From NCBI GenBank assembly GCA_964405335.1, contig CAYONP010000035.1, positions 1-51,541 on the forward strand: a DNA stretch of 51,541 nucleotides, given 5' to 3'. This DNA is from CAYONP01 sp964405335 (lineage in GTDB: Bacteria; Armatimonadota; UBA10988). Under the pieces are notes generated by a model, which saw only the letters and a list, made by a program, of their open reading frames with translations, had not been told where the DNA came from and did no database searches. Positions 42,761-50,077 of this stretch are shown here, piece after piece; within the stretch, counting starts at the first letter, position 1, and every line of letters starts with the position of its first letter. The position numbers and the translations under genes were made by a program.

Positions 42761-42816
42761 GGCTAGTCTGTGGGCTGATGAGCCGGTGTCTCAGTGGCGA
42801 GGTCGGTGTCCGGCGA

Positions 42817-43059
42817 TTACTCGCCGCCGCCGCCGCCGCCGCCGCCCTCCGCGCCGGGGGTCCAACCCGGCGGTGGAGGCATTTCCTCCGAGCCGCTCTC
42901 GGGCGCTCCAGCCGAGACACCCCGTTCGTCCGGTTGCCCGGCCGTCGGGTTGGTGTTGGTGGCGGCCTCATCCTCTGGCTTCGACTTCTTGCAGCCGACG
43001 GCCAGCATAGCGGCCAGCATCAGCGCCGCGATCAGGCTTCGCTTGAGCCACGTGCTCAT
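42817..43059 (-). CDS. Small lipoprotein with a Gly-run tail
   Basis: An 80-residue protein starting at ATG 43059, with a lipoprotein signal (STWLKRSLIAALMLAAMLAVGC; lipobox LAVGC, then KKSKPEDE). The mature part is short, acidic and disordered (PTAGQPDERGVSAG, MPPPPGWTPGAEG) and ends in eight glycines and Glu, encoded by a CCG/GGC trinucleotide run at about 42821-42844. It follows the pilin-like gene on the same strand, with a 26-bp palindrome between. No domain is recognised; a small outer-membrane or surface lipoprotein. Confidence 0.7.
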   Translation of the reverse strand: MSTWLKRSLIAALMLAAMLAVGCKKSKPEDEAATNTNPTAGQPDERGVSAGAPESGSEEMPPPPGWTPGAEGGGGGGGGE

Positions 43060-43079
43060 ATGCCCGTTCCCTTTCCTGA

Positions 43080-43105
43080 GGGGCGGGCGGTCGACCGCCC
43101 GCCCC
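43080..43105. repeat. Perfect 26-bp palindrome
   Basis: GGGGCGGGCGG-TCGA-CCGCCCGCCCC. In RNA it folds as an 11-bp G/C stem. It lies between the stop of the pilin-like gene and the start of the lipoprotein gene (both minus strand), where it could attenuate transcription or stabilise the pilin mRNA. No T run follows. Confidence 0.85.
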
Positions 43106-43121
43106 GGTCCGAACGTCTACG

Positions 43122-43892
43122 TCACTCGCCGTGCAGCATGAACGGGCTGGCCGGGTAGCCGGCATAGACGCCACCGGTCCGACCGGACATGTTGCGGTGG
43201 AAGTCACGGCCGCCGACGTACTTGGCGTGCCCGTCGCAGTAGGCGACGTTGTGGCCCTCCTGGTGGCGCATGAACGCCGGCCAGTAAGGATCGGTGTGAT
43301 ACGGCTGGAAGCCGGTGGTGGCCGCCGAGCCGAAGTCCGTGCCCGTCGCCGGGCTGTAGGTGATCATGTAGCCTTCGATCAGGAAGGCCGCCTGCGAGGG
43401 ATGCTTCGAGAACTCGATGTTGGCCGCGTAGTCCCACGGGTTGACCGGCGCCACCTGGGCACCGACGGGGAAGCCGGCGAACATGATCGTCCCGAACCAG
43501 TCGTAGTAGGTCCAGCGGATCCAGCCCGGCCAGACATACATCGAGGCGACCCGGTTGGCCGCGCCGGTGTAGCCGTACGCCCGCGGGTTCTCAGGGCCCG
43601 ACGGGCAGAGGTAGATCTGCGTGTTCTTGACGTACGACTTCTGCTGCTCCATCCAGGTGTGCCACACGCCCGTCGATCCGTTGAACATCCACAGGTAGTG
43701 GTGCCACTTCTCGTCGTAGTCGGACGTGTACTGCTTCGCCCCGAGGGCGATCTGCTTGACGTTGCTCAGGCAGCTCGCGGTCCGAGCCTTTTCCCGGGCT
43801 TGCGCGAAGACCGGGAACAGGATCGCCGCGAGAATGGCAATGATGGCGATCACCACGAGCAGCTCGATCAACGTGAAGGCACGTCGTTTCAT
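43122..43892 (-). CDS. Type IV pilin-like protein (DUF1559-like, DGH motif)
   Basis: A 256-residue prepilin-like protein. ATG 43892 follows GGAGAGGAG and begins MKRRAFTLIELLVVIAIIAI, a class III/PilD-type signal whose cleavage point is just before FTLIE. The next stretch, LFPVFAQAREKARTASCLS, then NVKQIALGAKQYTSDYDEKW, is typical of Armatimonadota and Planctomycetes pseudopilins. The C-terminal HNVAYCDGHAKYVGG is the DGH motif of these families. It is a different pilin class from Flp and needs another prepilin peptidase. Such proteins are usually in many genomic copies; the function of each copy is unknown. Confidence 0.88.
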   Translation of the reverse strand: MKRRAFTLIELLVVIAIIAILAAILFPVFAQAREKARTASCLSNVKQIALGAKQYTSDYDEKWHHYLWMFNGSTGVWHTWMEQQKSYVKNTQIYLCPSGPENPRAYGYTGAANRVASMYVWPGWIRWTYYDWFGTIMFAGFPVGAQVAPVNPWDYAANIEFSKHPSQAAFLIEGYMITYSPATGTDFGSAATTGFQPYHTDPYWPAFMRHQEGHNVAYCDGHAKYVGGRDFHRNMSGRTGGVYAGYPASPFMLHGE

Positions 43893-44516
43893 GCTCTCCT
43901 CTCCCACGGCAGGTGTCACGCCTCGTGGCGCGCCCCGCCTCGTTAGCCTGACGGACCGCGGCTTCGACAGCCGCGTCTCGTACCCTCCCTGGCCCTTGCT
44001 CAACCACCGGACTGCGCCGGTTACGGGCCTGTGAACGCACGGTGCGGGCCAGGGTCCCTCACCGCGCCATAGCCCATACGGTTCAATTCTGGTGCGTCCG
44101 CCACACCGATGTGCCAAACGATTCCGGTCTCCGCCTTACATTTTGATAAGGCTCGGGCCGGAATCCTACGGACTCCGGCCCCGATCAGCCCACAGACTCG
44201 ATGCCCCGATCGTGGACCTCGCGGGTCATCGCCCATTGTACGCCGCAACCGGCGCCGTGCGCCATCGGAATCCGAAGCTTTACCAGCCGGAAACCAGCCC
44301 GCGGCCGAGCCGCCGGACGGCTCGCCACCTGCGAACATGATGCTCAAGCTCGGCTCGCCATTGCCCCAGGATAACTCCGCTCCAGAAGCCGAACCATCCG
44401 ATGCTTGATAGCCATCATCGCAGCAAATGTTGCGCGGATGTTGCGATGCGGCTTGACACTCGGGAGACTCTGTGGCATGACATGCGTTCGATCGACGGTG
44501 AGCAGAGGAGTGAGCG
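43893..44516. other. 624-bp gene-free region rich in hairpins
   Basis: This divergent gap between the pilin-like gene and dnaK has lower G+C than its neighbours. It contains at least four stems: 43957-43975 (CGCGGCT/AGCCGCG), 44133-44152 (GCCTTA/TAAGGC), 44155-44181 (GGGCCGGA/TCCGGCCC with an inner TCC/GGA stem) and 44306-44324 (CGAGCCG/CGGCTCG). A CATCGCA/TGCGATG inverted repeat lies at about 44415-44447. Open frames across it lack ribosome sites or homology. The dnaK promoter is at its right end. Confidence 0.65.
44453..44482 (+). promoter_or_regulatory. Promoter of the dnaK operon, possibly HspR-controlled
   Basis: TTGACA (44453-44458) is followed after 17-18 bp by a weak -10 (CATGAC/ATGACA, 44476-44482), 35 bp before ATG 44517. 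The overlapping stretch CTTGACACTCGGGAGACTC (44452-44470) is at most a degenerate match to the HspR operator (HAIR, CTTGAGT-N7-ACTCAAG): the left half is fair and the right half poor. No perfect HAIR or CIRCE element was found. Confidence 0.45.
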
Positions 44517-46343
44517 ATGGCGAAGGTTCTGGGGATCGACCTGGGCACGACCAACTCGTGCATGGCGGTGATTGAAGGCGGCGAGCCGGTGGTCATCCCG
44601 AATGCCGAAGGCAACCGCACCACCCCCTCGGTGGTCGCCTTCCGCAAGGATGGCGAGCGACTCGTCGGCGAGGTGGCCAAGCGGCAGGCGATCATGAACC
44701 CCGATCGCACGATCCAGTCGGTCAAGCGCAAGGTCGGCACCCGGCACCGCTACGACATCGACGGCCGCGAGTATGCGCCCGAGGAGATCTCGGCCTTCAT
44801 CCTGCAGAAGCTCAAGGCCGATGCCGAGGCCTATCTCGGCGATCAGGTCAAGCAGGCGGTGATCACCGTCCCGGCCTATTTCGATGACAGCCAGCGCACG
44901 GCGACCAAGAACGCCGGCGAGATTGCCGGGCTCGAGGTGCTGCGGATCATCAACGAGCCGACCGCCGCCAGCCTGGCCTATGGCTTGGACAAGCAGGCCG
45001 ACGAGACCATCCTGGTCTACGACCTGGGCGGCGGCACCTTCGATGTCAGTCTGCTCGAGGTCGGCGACGGCGTGTTCGAGGTCAAGGCGACCAGCGGCGA
45101 CACGCACCTGGGTGGCGACGACTTCGACCAAGCCGTGGTCGACTGGCTGGTCGAGGAGTTTCGCAAGGAGACCGGGCTCGACCTGAAGGGCGACCGCGCG
45201 GCGCTGCAGCGGCTCCGCGACGCGGCGGAGAAGGCCAAGAAGGAGCTCTCGAGCCAGCAGGTGACCGAGATCAACCAGCCGTTCATCAGCGGCACGCCCG
45301 ATGGGCCGGTGCACCTGGTCAAGGAGCTGACCCGGGCCAAGTTCGAGGAGCTGGTGGCCCACCTGGTCGAGCGCACCCGCGGGCCGTTCGAGCAGGCGGT
45401 GCGCGACTCGGGGATCGACCTGGCCAAGGTCGACGAGGTGGTCATGGTCGGCGGCTCGACCCGCATGCCGTGCATCCAGGAGCTGGTCCGCCGGCTGACC
45501 GGCCGCGAGCCGCACCGGGGGGTCAACCCCGACGAGGTGGTCGCCGTCGGCGCGGCGATCCAGGCCGGCGTGCTGGCCGGCGACGTGGCCGACGTGGTGC
45601 TGCTCGACGTCACGCCGCTGAGCCTCGGGATCGAGACTCTCGGCGGGGTGTTCGACAAGATCATCGAGCGCAACACGACCATTCCGACCGAGCGCAAGCG
45701 GGTCTACTCGACGGCCGAGGACAGCCAGACGGCGGTCGACATCATGGTCTTCCAGGGCGAGCGCAGCCAGGCGCGGTTGAACAAGCTGCTCGGCCAGTTC
45801 CGGCTCGACGGCATTCCACCCGCGCCGCGCGGCATGCCGCAGGTCGAGGTGGCCTTCGACATCGACGCCAACGGCATTCTCAACGTCTCGGCGCGGGACA
45901 AGGCGACCGGGCGCGAGCAGAAGGTGACCATCCAGCAGACCGGCGCGCTGGCGAGCGACGAGATCGAGCGGATGGTCCGCGACGCCGATCGCTACGCCGA
46001 CGAGGACCGCCGGTTCCGCGAGCGGCAGGAGGCGAAGAACGAGCTCGACCACCTGATCCTGTCGATGGAGAAGCTGCTGCGCGAGAACGGCGACAAGCTG
46101 CAGCCGGGCGAGCGCGAGCCGGTCGAGCAGGCGATTGCCAGCGCCCGTGAGGCGTTCGGTCGCGAGGGCGCGACGGCCGAGGACTTGAAGGCGGCGAAAG
46201 AGGCGCTGCAGCAAGCCAGCTACGCGGTGGCCGAGCGGCTTTATCAGCAGCCCGGCGCCGACGCGCCGCCGCCCGAGGCGGGGGGCGAGGCGCCGGTCGA
46301 CGACGATGTGATCGAGGCGGAGTTCAGTTCGGACGAGAAGTGA
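44517..46343 (+). CDS. dnaK: Chaperone Hsp70 DnaK
   Basis: A 608-residue Hsp70 with AGAGGAG upstream of ATG 44517. ATPase motifs: VLGIDLGTTNSCMAVIEGGE, TVPAYFDDSQRTATKNAGEI, ILVYDLGGGTFDVSLLEV, VVMVGGSTRMPCIQELV. The substrate-binding domain starts near residue 375 (DVTPLSLGIETLGGVFDKII), and the C-terminus ends in the classic acidic tail (DDDVIEAEFSSDEK). It refolds proteins with DnaJ and GrpE. It is the first gene of an operon with two hsp20 genes, dnaJ and hspR; grpE is absent. Confidence 0.98.
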   Translation: MAKVLGIDLGTTNSCMAVIEGGEPVVIPNAEGNRTTPSVVAFRKDGERLVGEVAKRQAIMNPDRTIQSVKRKVGTRHRYDIDGREYAPEEISAFILQKLKADAEAYLGDQVKQAVITVPAYFDDSQRTATKNAGEIAGLEVLRIINEPTAASLAYGLDKQADETILVYDLGGGTFDVSLLEVGDGVFEVKATSGDTHLGGDDFDQAVVDWLVEEFRKETGLDLKGDRAALQRLRDAAEKAKKELSSQQVTEINQPFISGTPDGPVHLVKELTRAKFEELVAHLVERTRGPFEQAVRDSGIDLAKVDEVVMVGGSTRMPCIQELVRRLTGREPHRGVNPDEVVAVGAAIQAGVLAGDVADVVLLDVTPLSLGIETLGGVFDKIIERNTTIPTERKRVYSTAEDSQTAVDIMVFQGERSQARLNKLLGQFRLDGIPPAPRGMPQVEVAFDIDANGILNVSARDKATGREQKVTIQQTGALASDEIERMVRDADRYADEDRRFRERQEAKNELDHLILSMEKLLRENGDKLQPGEREPVEQAIASAREAFGREGATAEDLKAAKEALQQASYAVAERLYQQPGADAPPPEAGGEAPVDDDVIEAEFSSDEK

Positions 46344-46383
46344 GGCCGGGCGGGTCCCGGCCCGACTTGCAAGGAGGAAGAGC

Positions 46384-46803
46384 ATGTACCACGTGCAGCG
46401 GTTCGATCCGTTCCGGAGCGCGGCTCGCGCCTTCGGCCAGCCTTGGCTGCAGTTTGGCGAGCCGGCCCAGAGCGGTGGCTGGAGCCCGGCGATGGACGTG
46501 ACCGAATCGGCCACGGCTTACGAGGTCACGGTCGAGCTGCCGGGCGTGGCGCGCGAAGCGGTCGAGGTGACCTACGAGAACGGTCTGCTGCGGATCACCG
46601 GCGAGAAGAGCGCGGTGCGCGAGCAGAGCGAGCCGCGGCTGCGGCGGGTCGAGCGCAGCTACGGCAGTTTCGAGCGCTCGCTGCGGGTGCGCGGGCCGGT
46701 CGATGCCGAGCGGATCACCGCCCAGTTCGCCGACGGAGTGATGACCGTCACGCTGCCCAAGGCGCCCGAGGCGGTGGCCAAGCAGATCGCGGTGAGCGGA
46801 TAG
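46384..46803 (+). CDS. Small heat-shock protein Hsp20 (first)
   Basis: A 139-residue protein with an AAGGAGGAAG ribosome site before ATG 46384. The alpha-crystallin domain covers about residues 35-130: MDVTESATAYEVTVELPGVA, LRITGEKSAVREQ, VERSYGSFERSLRV and the closing FADGVMTVTLPKA (the A/G-x-L motif region). N-terminal MYHVQRFDPFRS is typical of bacterial class A sHSPs. It holds unfolding proteins for DnaK. It follows dnaK by 40 bp and is similar to the next gene, probably an old tandem duplication. Confidence 0.95.
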   Translation: MYHVQRFDPFRSAARAFGQPWLQFGEPAQSGGWSPAMDVTESATAYEVTVELPGVAREAVEVTYENGLLRITGEKSAVREQSEPRLRRVERSYGSFERSLRVRGPVDAERITAQFADGVMTVTLPKAPEAVAKQIAVSG

Positions 46804-46812
46804 GAGGCAACC

Positions 46813-47229
46813 ATGAACACTCGCGGGGAGCTGTTTCCGCCGGAGATGGCCCGCTGGTTCGAGGACATGGACCGCCTGTTCGGGGCGGGCTGGCGCGGCA
46901 ACGGCGGCCTGCCGCCGGTGGACATCGAGGAGACCGACGGCGCGGTGGTGCTGACCGTCGAACTGCCCGGCGTGACGCGTGAGAAGATCGGCATCGAGGT
47001 CGACGGCCGGCAGTTGATTCTGCGCGCCGACAAGTCGGCGCCGGAGCCGGCCGACGAGGTCACCTGCGTGCATGTCGAGCGCAGCTACGGCGAGTTCGAG
47101 CGCTCGTTCGTGCTCGGCGGCGAGATCGACCGCGAGCAGGTGGCGGCCGACTACCGCGACGGCGTGCTGACCGTCCGCCTGCCGTTGCGCGAGGCGGCGC
47201 GGCCGCGGCGGATTGAGGTCACCGGGTAG
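46813..47229 (+). CDS. Small heat-shock protein Hsp20 (second)
   Basis: A 138-residue paralogue of the preceding gene, 9 bp after it (ribosome site ATAGGAGG). The alpha-crystallin domain reads VDIEETDGAVVLTVELPGVT, QLILRADKSAPEP, VERSYGEFERSFVLGGEIDR and YRDGVLTVRLPLRE. It ends ...RRIEVTG with stop TAG at 47227-47229. That TAG lies inside the GTAGGGGC end of the family 2 repeat beginning at 47226, so the repeat supplies the stop codon. Function as for the first Hsp20; the two may form mixed oligomers. Confidence 0.95.
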   Translation: MNTRGELFPPEMARWFEDMDRLFGAGWRGNGGLPPVDIEETDGAVVLTVELPGVTREKIGIEVDGRQLILRADKSAPEPADEVTCVHVERSYGEFERSFVLGGEIDREQVAADYRDGVLTVRLPLREAARPRRIEVTG

Positions 47230-47295
47230 GGGCGACCCTGGTGGTCGCCCGGTCAACCCGGGCCCGGCACGGGCAGCCACAAGGGCTGCCCCTAC
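47226..47295. repeat. GTAGGGGC-ended two-hairpin element, family 2 copy b
   Basis: Begins GTAGGGGC (47226-47233) and ends GCCCCTAC (47288-47295), with stems GGGCGACC/GGTCGCCC and GGGCAGCC/GGCTGCCC inside. It abuts the second hsp20 and contributes its TAG stop codon. Confidence 0.93.
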
Positions 47296-47327
47296 CACGG
47301 ATGCCGGCGGCGCTGGCCAGCCGGCCG

Positions 47328-47398
47328 GTAGGGGCGACCCTTGTGGTCGCCCGGTCAACCCGGGACCGGCACGGGCAGGCACGGGGGCCTGCCCCGAC
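47328..47398. repeat. GTAGGGGC-ended two-hairpin element, family 2 copy c
   Basis: Begins GTAGGGGC (47328-47335) and ends with a degenerate GCCCCGAC (47391-47398). The first stem is as in copies a and b; the second is a variant (GGGCAGGC with GCCTGCCC). It lies 32 bp after copy b in the same orientation, between hsp20 and dnaJ. Confidence 0.9.
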
Positions 47399-47447
47399 GA
47401 TCCGAGGCCCGGGCGGCGCGGAAGCGAACGCGGAGGACGAGGCGGCC

Positions 47448-48458
47448 ATGGCGAGCGACTACTACCAGGTACTGGGCGTCGCGCGCGGCGCCTCGGAGAA
47501 GGACATCAAGCGCGCCTACCGCCGGTTGGCGCGCCAGTACCACCCCGATGTGAACCGCCACGACGAGGCGGCCGAGGAGCGCTTCAAGGAGGTCCAGGAG
47601 GCCTACCGCGTGCTCACCGACCCGAAGCTGCGCGAGCAGTACGATCGGTTCGGCAGCATCGCCGACCCCGCCGGTGGCGGCCCTGGCTTCGAGGGCTTCC
47701 CGTTCGGCAACGGCGGCCGCGGCTTCCGCTTCACCACCAACGACATCGAGCTGGGCGAGGGCGGGCTGGGCGACCTGTTCGGGGGCCTGTTCGGCGGCCG
47801 GCGCCGGGCGGCCGCGCGGCGCGGGCGCGATGTCGAGGCGACCGTTTCGGTCACCCTCGAGGAGGTCGATCGCGGCGCCGACCGCGACCTGACCGTGACC
47901 ATCGAGGATCTCTGCCCCACCTGCGGCGGCAGCGGCCAGGCCGCCGATGGTCCCTGTCGCGGCTGCGGCGGCGTCGGCGTGCGGCGGCATACCGAGCCAG
48001 TGCGCGGCCTCAAGATCCCGCCGGGCGTGGTCCACGGCGAGGTCATCCGCGCGCGGGGCAAGGGCGGCGCGGGCGCCGGCGGCGGGGCCGCGGGCGACCT
48101 GCTGGTCACCGTCCAGGTGCGGCCCCACGCCTATTTCGAGCGCGCCGGCGCCGATCTGATTGCCGAGGTGCCGATCACCCTCGCCGAGGCGGCGCTCGGT
48201 GGCCAGGTGCAGGTGCCGACGCTGTGGGAGACCAAGCCGTTGCGCCTGCCGCCGGGCACCCAGGGTGGGCAGCGCTTCCGCATCAAGGGCTTTGGCCTGC
48301 CCGACCGCAAGACCGGCCAGCGCGGTAGCCTAGTGGTGCGGGTCAAGGTGGTGGTGCCGAGCGACCTGAAGCCCGACGAGCGGCGGATGATCGAAGCGCT
48401 GAGCGCCCGCGCCGGCGATCCGCGGGCCGAGCTGTGGCGGCCGCGGAGCGGAGCATGA
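47448..48458 (+). CDS. DnaJ/CbpA-type co-chaperone with a half zinc finger
   Basis: A 336-residue protein; ATG 47448 (MASDYYQVLGVARGASEKDI) begins the J domain, which contains HPD (ARQYHPDVNRHD). A Gly/Phe-rich region follows (GGGPGFEGFPFGNGGRGF). The C-terminal peptide-binding domains begin near residue 120 (RDVEATVSVTLEEVDRGADR) and end ...RVKVVVPSDLKPDERRMIEA. Inside them are only two CxxCxGxG motifs (CPTCGGSG and CRGCGGVG, 15 residues apart) instead of the four of DnaJ or none of CbpA, enough for one zinc site. It stimulates DnaK ATPase. It overlaps hspR by 4 bp. Confidence 0.93.
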   Translation: MASDYYQVLGVARGASEKDIKRAYRRLARQYHPDVNRHDEAAEERFKEVQEAYRVLTDPKLREQYDRFGSIADPAGGGPGFEGFPFGNGGRGFRFTTNDIELGEGGLGDLFGGLFGGRRRAAARRGRDVEATVSVTLEEVDRGADRDLTVTIEDLCPTCGGSGQAADGPCRGCGGVGVRRHTEPVRGLKIPPGVVHGEVIRARGKGGAGAGGGAAGDLLVTVQVRPHAYFERAGADLIAEVPITLAEAALGGQVQVPTLWETKPLRLPPGTQGGQRFRIKGFGLPDRKTGQRGSLVVRVKVVVPSDLKPDERRMIEALSARAGDPRAELWRPRSGA

Positions 48459-48811
48459 GCGACACCGTGCGGCGCGAGCCGCGTTACACCGTCAGCGCCG
48501 CCGCCGAGCTGTGCGCCAGCCACCCGCAGACGCTGCGGCAATACGAGCGCACGGGCCTGCTCTGCCCGCGTCGCTCGGCCAGCGGCGTCCGGCTCTACAG
48601 CGACGAGGACATTGCGATCATTCGGCGGATCCAGAGTTACACCGCGATGGGGGTCAATCTCGCCGGCGTGGAGCTGATCTTTCGCCTGGTCGAGCAGGTC
48701 GAGCGGCTCGAGGCGCGGCTGGCCGAACACGAGTCGTCGACCCGGCCCGAGCGGGAGTGGGAACAGACCGAGGAGCTGCGGCGTCGTCTGCGGCGCGGAA
48801 GGGGCATCTGA
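48455..48811 (+). CDS. hspR: Heat-shock repressor HspR (MerR family)
   Basis: A 118-residue protein starting with ATG 48455 in the ATGA overlap with dnaJ. MerR-type DNA-binding region: YTVSAAAELCASHPQTLRQY, ERTGLLCPRRSASGVRLYSD, EDIAIIRRIQSYTAMGVNLA. A short coiled coil follows (RLVEQVERLEARLAEHE), ending in a basic tail. In actinobacteria and others, HspR binds HAIR operators upstream of the dnaK operon and uses DnaK as co-repressor; its position at the end of this dnaK operon is the same. Its TGA overlaps the ATG of the next gene by 1 bp. Confidence 0.93.
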   Translation: MSDTVRREPRYTVSAAAELCASHPQTLRQYERTGLLCPRRSASGVRLYSDEDIAIIRRIQSYTAMGVNLAGVELIFRLVEQVERLEARLAEHESSTRPEREWEQTEELRRRLRRGRGI

Positions 48812-50067
48812 TGAGCCGAATGTCAAACCTCCTGCTGGCCGGCCTCCTCGCGCTGTCGGCGGTCCGCGCCGAGGCTCCGGCCGATCCACTCGAGGCGGCC
48901 GGGGCGCAGCTCGAGCAGGCCGCCACGCTGCTCGGCGAAGGGCAACTCGACGAGGCGCTGGAGCTGCTGGCCGCCTTGCGCGGCGGTCCGGCCGGCGAGG
49001 CACCGTCGATCCAGATTGAGTGCTGGCTGCTCGAATCGCAGGCCCACGCGGCGCGGCAGGACTGGGACGAGACCGTCACCGCGCTGCTTCAGATCACCGA
49101 GAAGTACCCCACCGCGCCGCAGTCGCCCGATGCCCTGCGCCTGCAGGCGGCGGCGCGGCAACGGCAGGGACGGCCGATCGAGGCGCGCCGGCTGTATGAC
49201 AAGACGATTGCCGATTACCCCGACAGCTTTGCCCGGCTCGATGCCGAGCGCGGCCTGTTCGGGCTCGACTTGAACGAGGGCAAGCTGGCCCCGGCGGCGG
49301 AGCGGCTGGCCGACTACTTGGGTCGCCAGCCGTGGGCCGACGACGGCCCGTGGCTGCTCGGCCAGCTCGGCTCGGCGCAGCTCGAGCAGGGCAACCACGC
49401 CGAGGCGGCGGCGACCTACGAGCGGATCCGGTCCGACTATGCCGGCACGCAGGCGGCCTATGAGGCGCGCCGCGGGCTGGTCGAGGCGTACCGCGCCACC
49501 GAGCGCTGGGACGACGCGTTGGAAGTGCTCGACGAGGCGGCCGCGGCCGACCCGGAGATGTTCACCATCGCCGAGATCGAGTCGCTGCGGGTCGATGTGC
49601 TCGAGCAGAAGGGCGACACCGCCGCCGCGGTGGCCCGGCTCGACGCGCTGGCCGAGCGCTATCCGGCGACGTTTGTGGCGGCCCAGGCACTGCTGCGCAA
49701 GGGGCAGATGCTGCTGGCCGCCGAGGACAACGCCGGCGCGGCGGCCGCCTGCCAGGCGCTGCTCGACCGCTTCGACAGTCCCTACTGGCGGGTCCAGACA
49801 TTGCGCGTGCTGATGGGCCTGTACCACGACAGCGAGCAGTACGACCAGGCCGAGGACGCGGCGGCGGCGCTGCTCGAGCTGACCGCCGGCACGCCGCAGG
49901 GCGCCGAGGCGTTGTTTCAGATGGCCATGTCGCAGCGCGCGGCCGAGCGCCAACGGGCGGCGCGGCTGAGCCTCGAGCGGCTGATGCAGACCTACAAGGG
50001 ACCGCCCTACGCCGTCTGGGCCGAGCAACTGCTGGCCCAGTGGGACGCCGAGGCCACCGGGCGGTAA
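48811..50067 (+). CDS. Secreted TPR-repeat protein (first)
   Basis: A 418-residue protein; ATG 48811 overlaps the hspR stop by one base, with a second ATG at 48820. Signal peptide: MSRMSNLLLAGLLALSAVRAEAP. The rest is helical with TPR-like repeats about 34 residues apart (AATLLGEGQLDEALELLAAL, ATYERIRSDYAGTQAAYEAR, DDALEVLDEAAAADPEM, QYDQAEDAAAALLELTAG). It ends ...GPPYAVWAEQLLAQWDAEATGR, closely like the end of the next gene. Probably a periplasmic scaffold; it is fused to the heat-shock operon by position. Confidence 0.82.
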   Translation: MSRMSNLLLAGLLALSAVRAEAPADPLEAAGAQLEQAATLLGEGQLDEALELLAALRGGPAGEAPSIQIECWLLESQAHAARQDWDETVTALLQITEKYPTAPQSPDALRLQAAARQRQGRPIEARRLYDKTIADYPDSFARLDAERGLFGLDLNEGKLAPAAERLADYLGRQPWADDGPWLLGQLGSAQLEQGNHAEAAATYERIRSDYAGTQAAYEARRGLVEAYRATERWDDALEVLDEAAAADPEMFTIAEIESLRVDVLEQKGDTAAAVARLDALAERYPATFVAAQALLRKGQMLLAAEDNAGAAAACQALLDRFDSPYWRVQTLRVLMGLYHDSEQYDQAEDAAAALLELTAGTPQGAEALFQMAMSQRAAERQRAARLSLERLMQTYKGPPYAVWAEQLLAQWDAEATGR

Positions 50068-50077
50068 GGAGACGATC

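Noticed and set aside
44109..44408. Small gene of 99 codons between the pilin-like gene and dnaK
   Set aside because: No ribosome site, biased composition, and the frame crosses several hairpins. No family resemblance.
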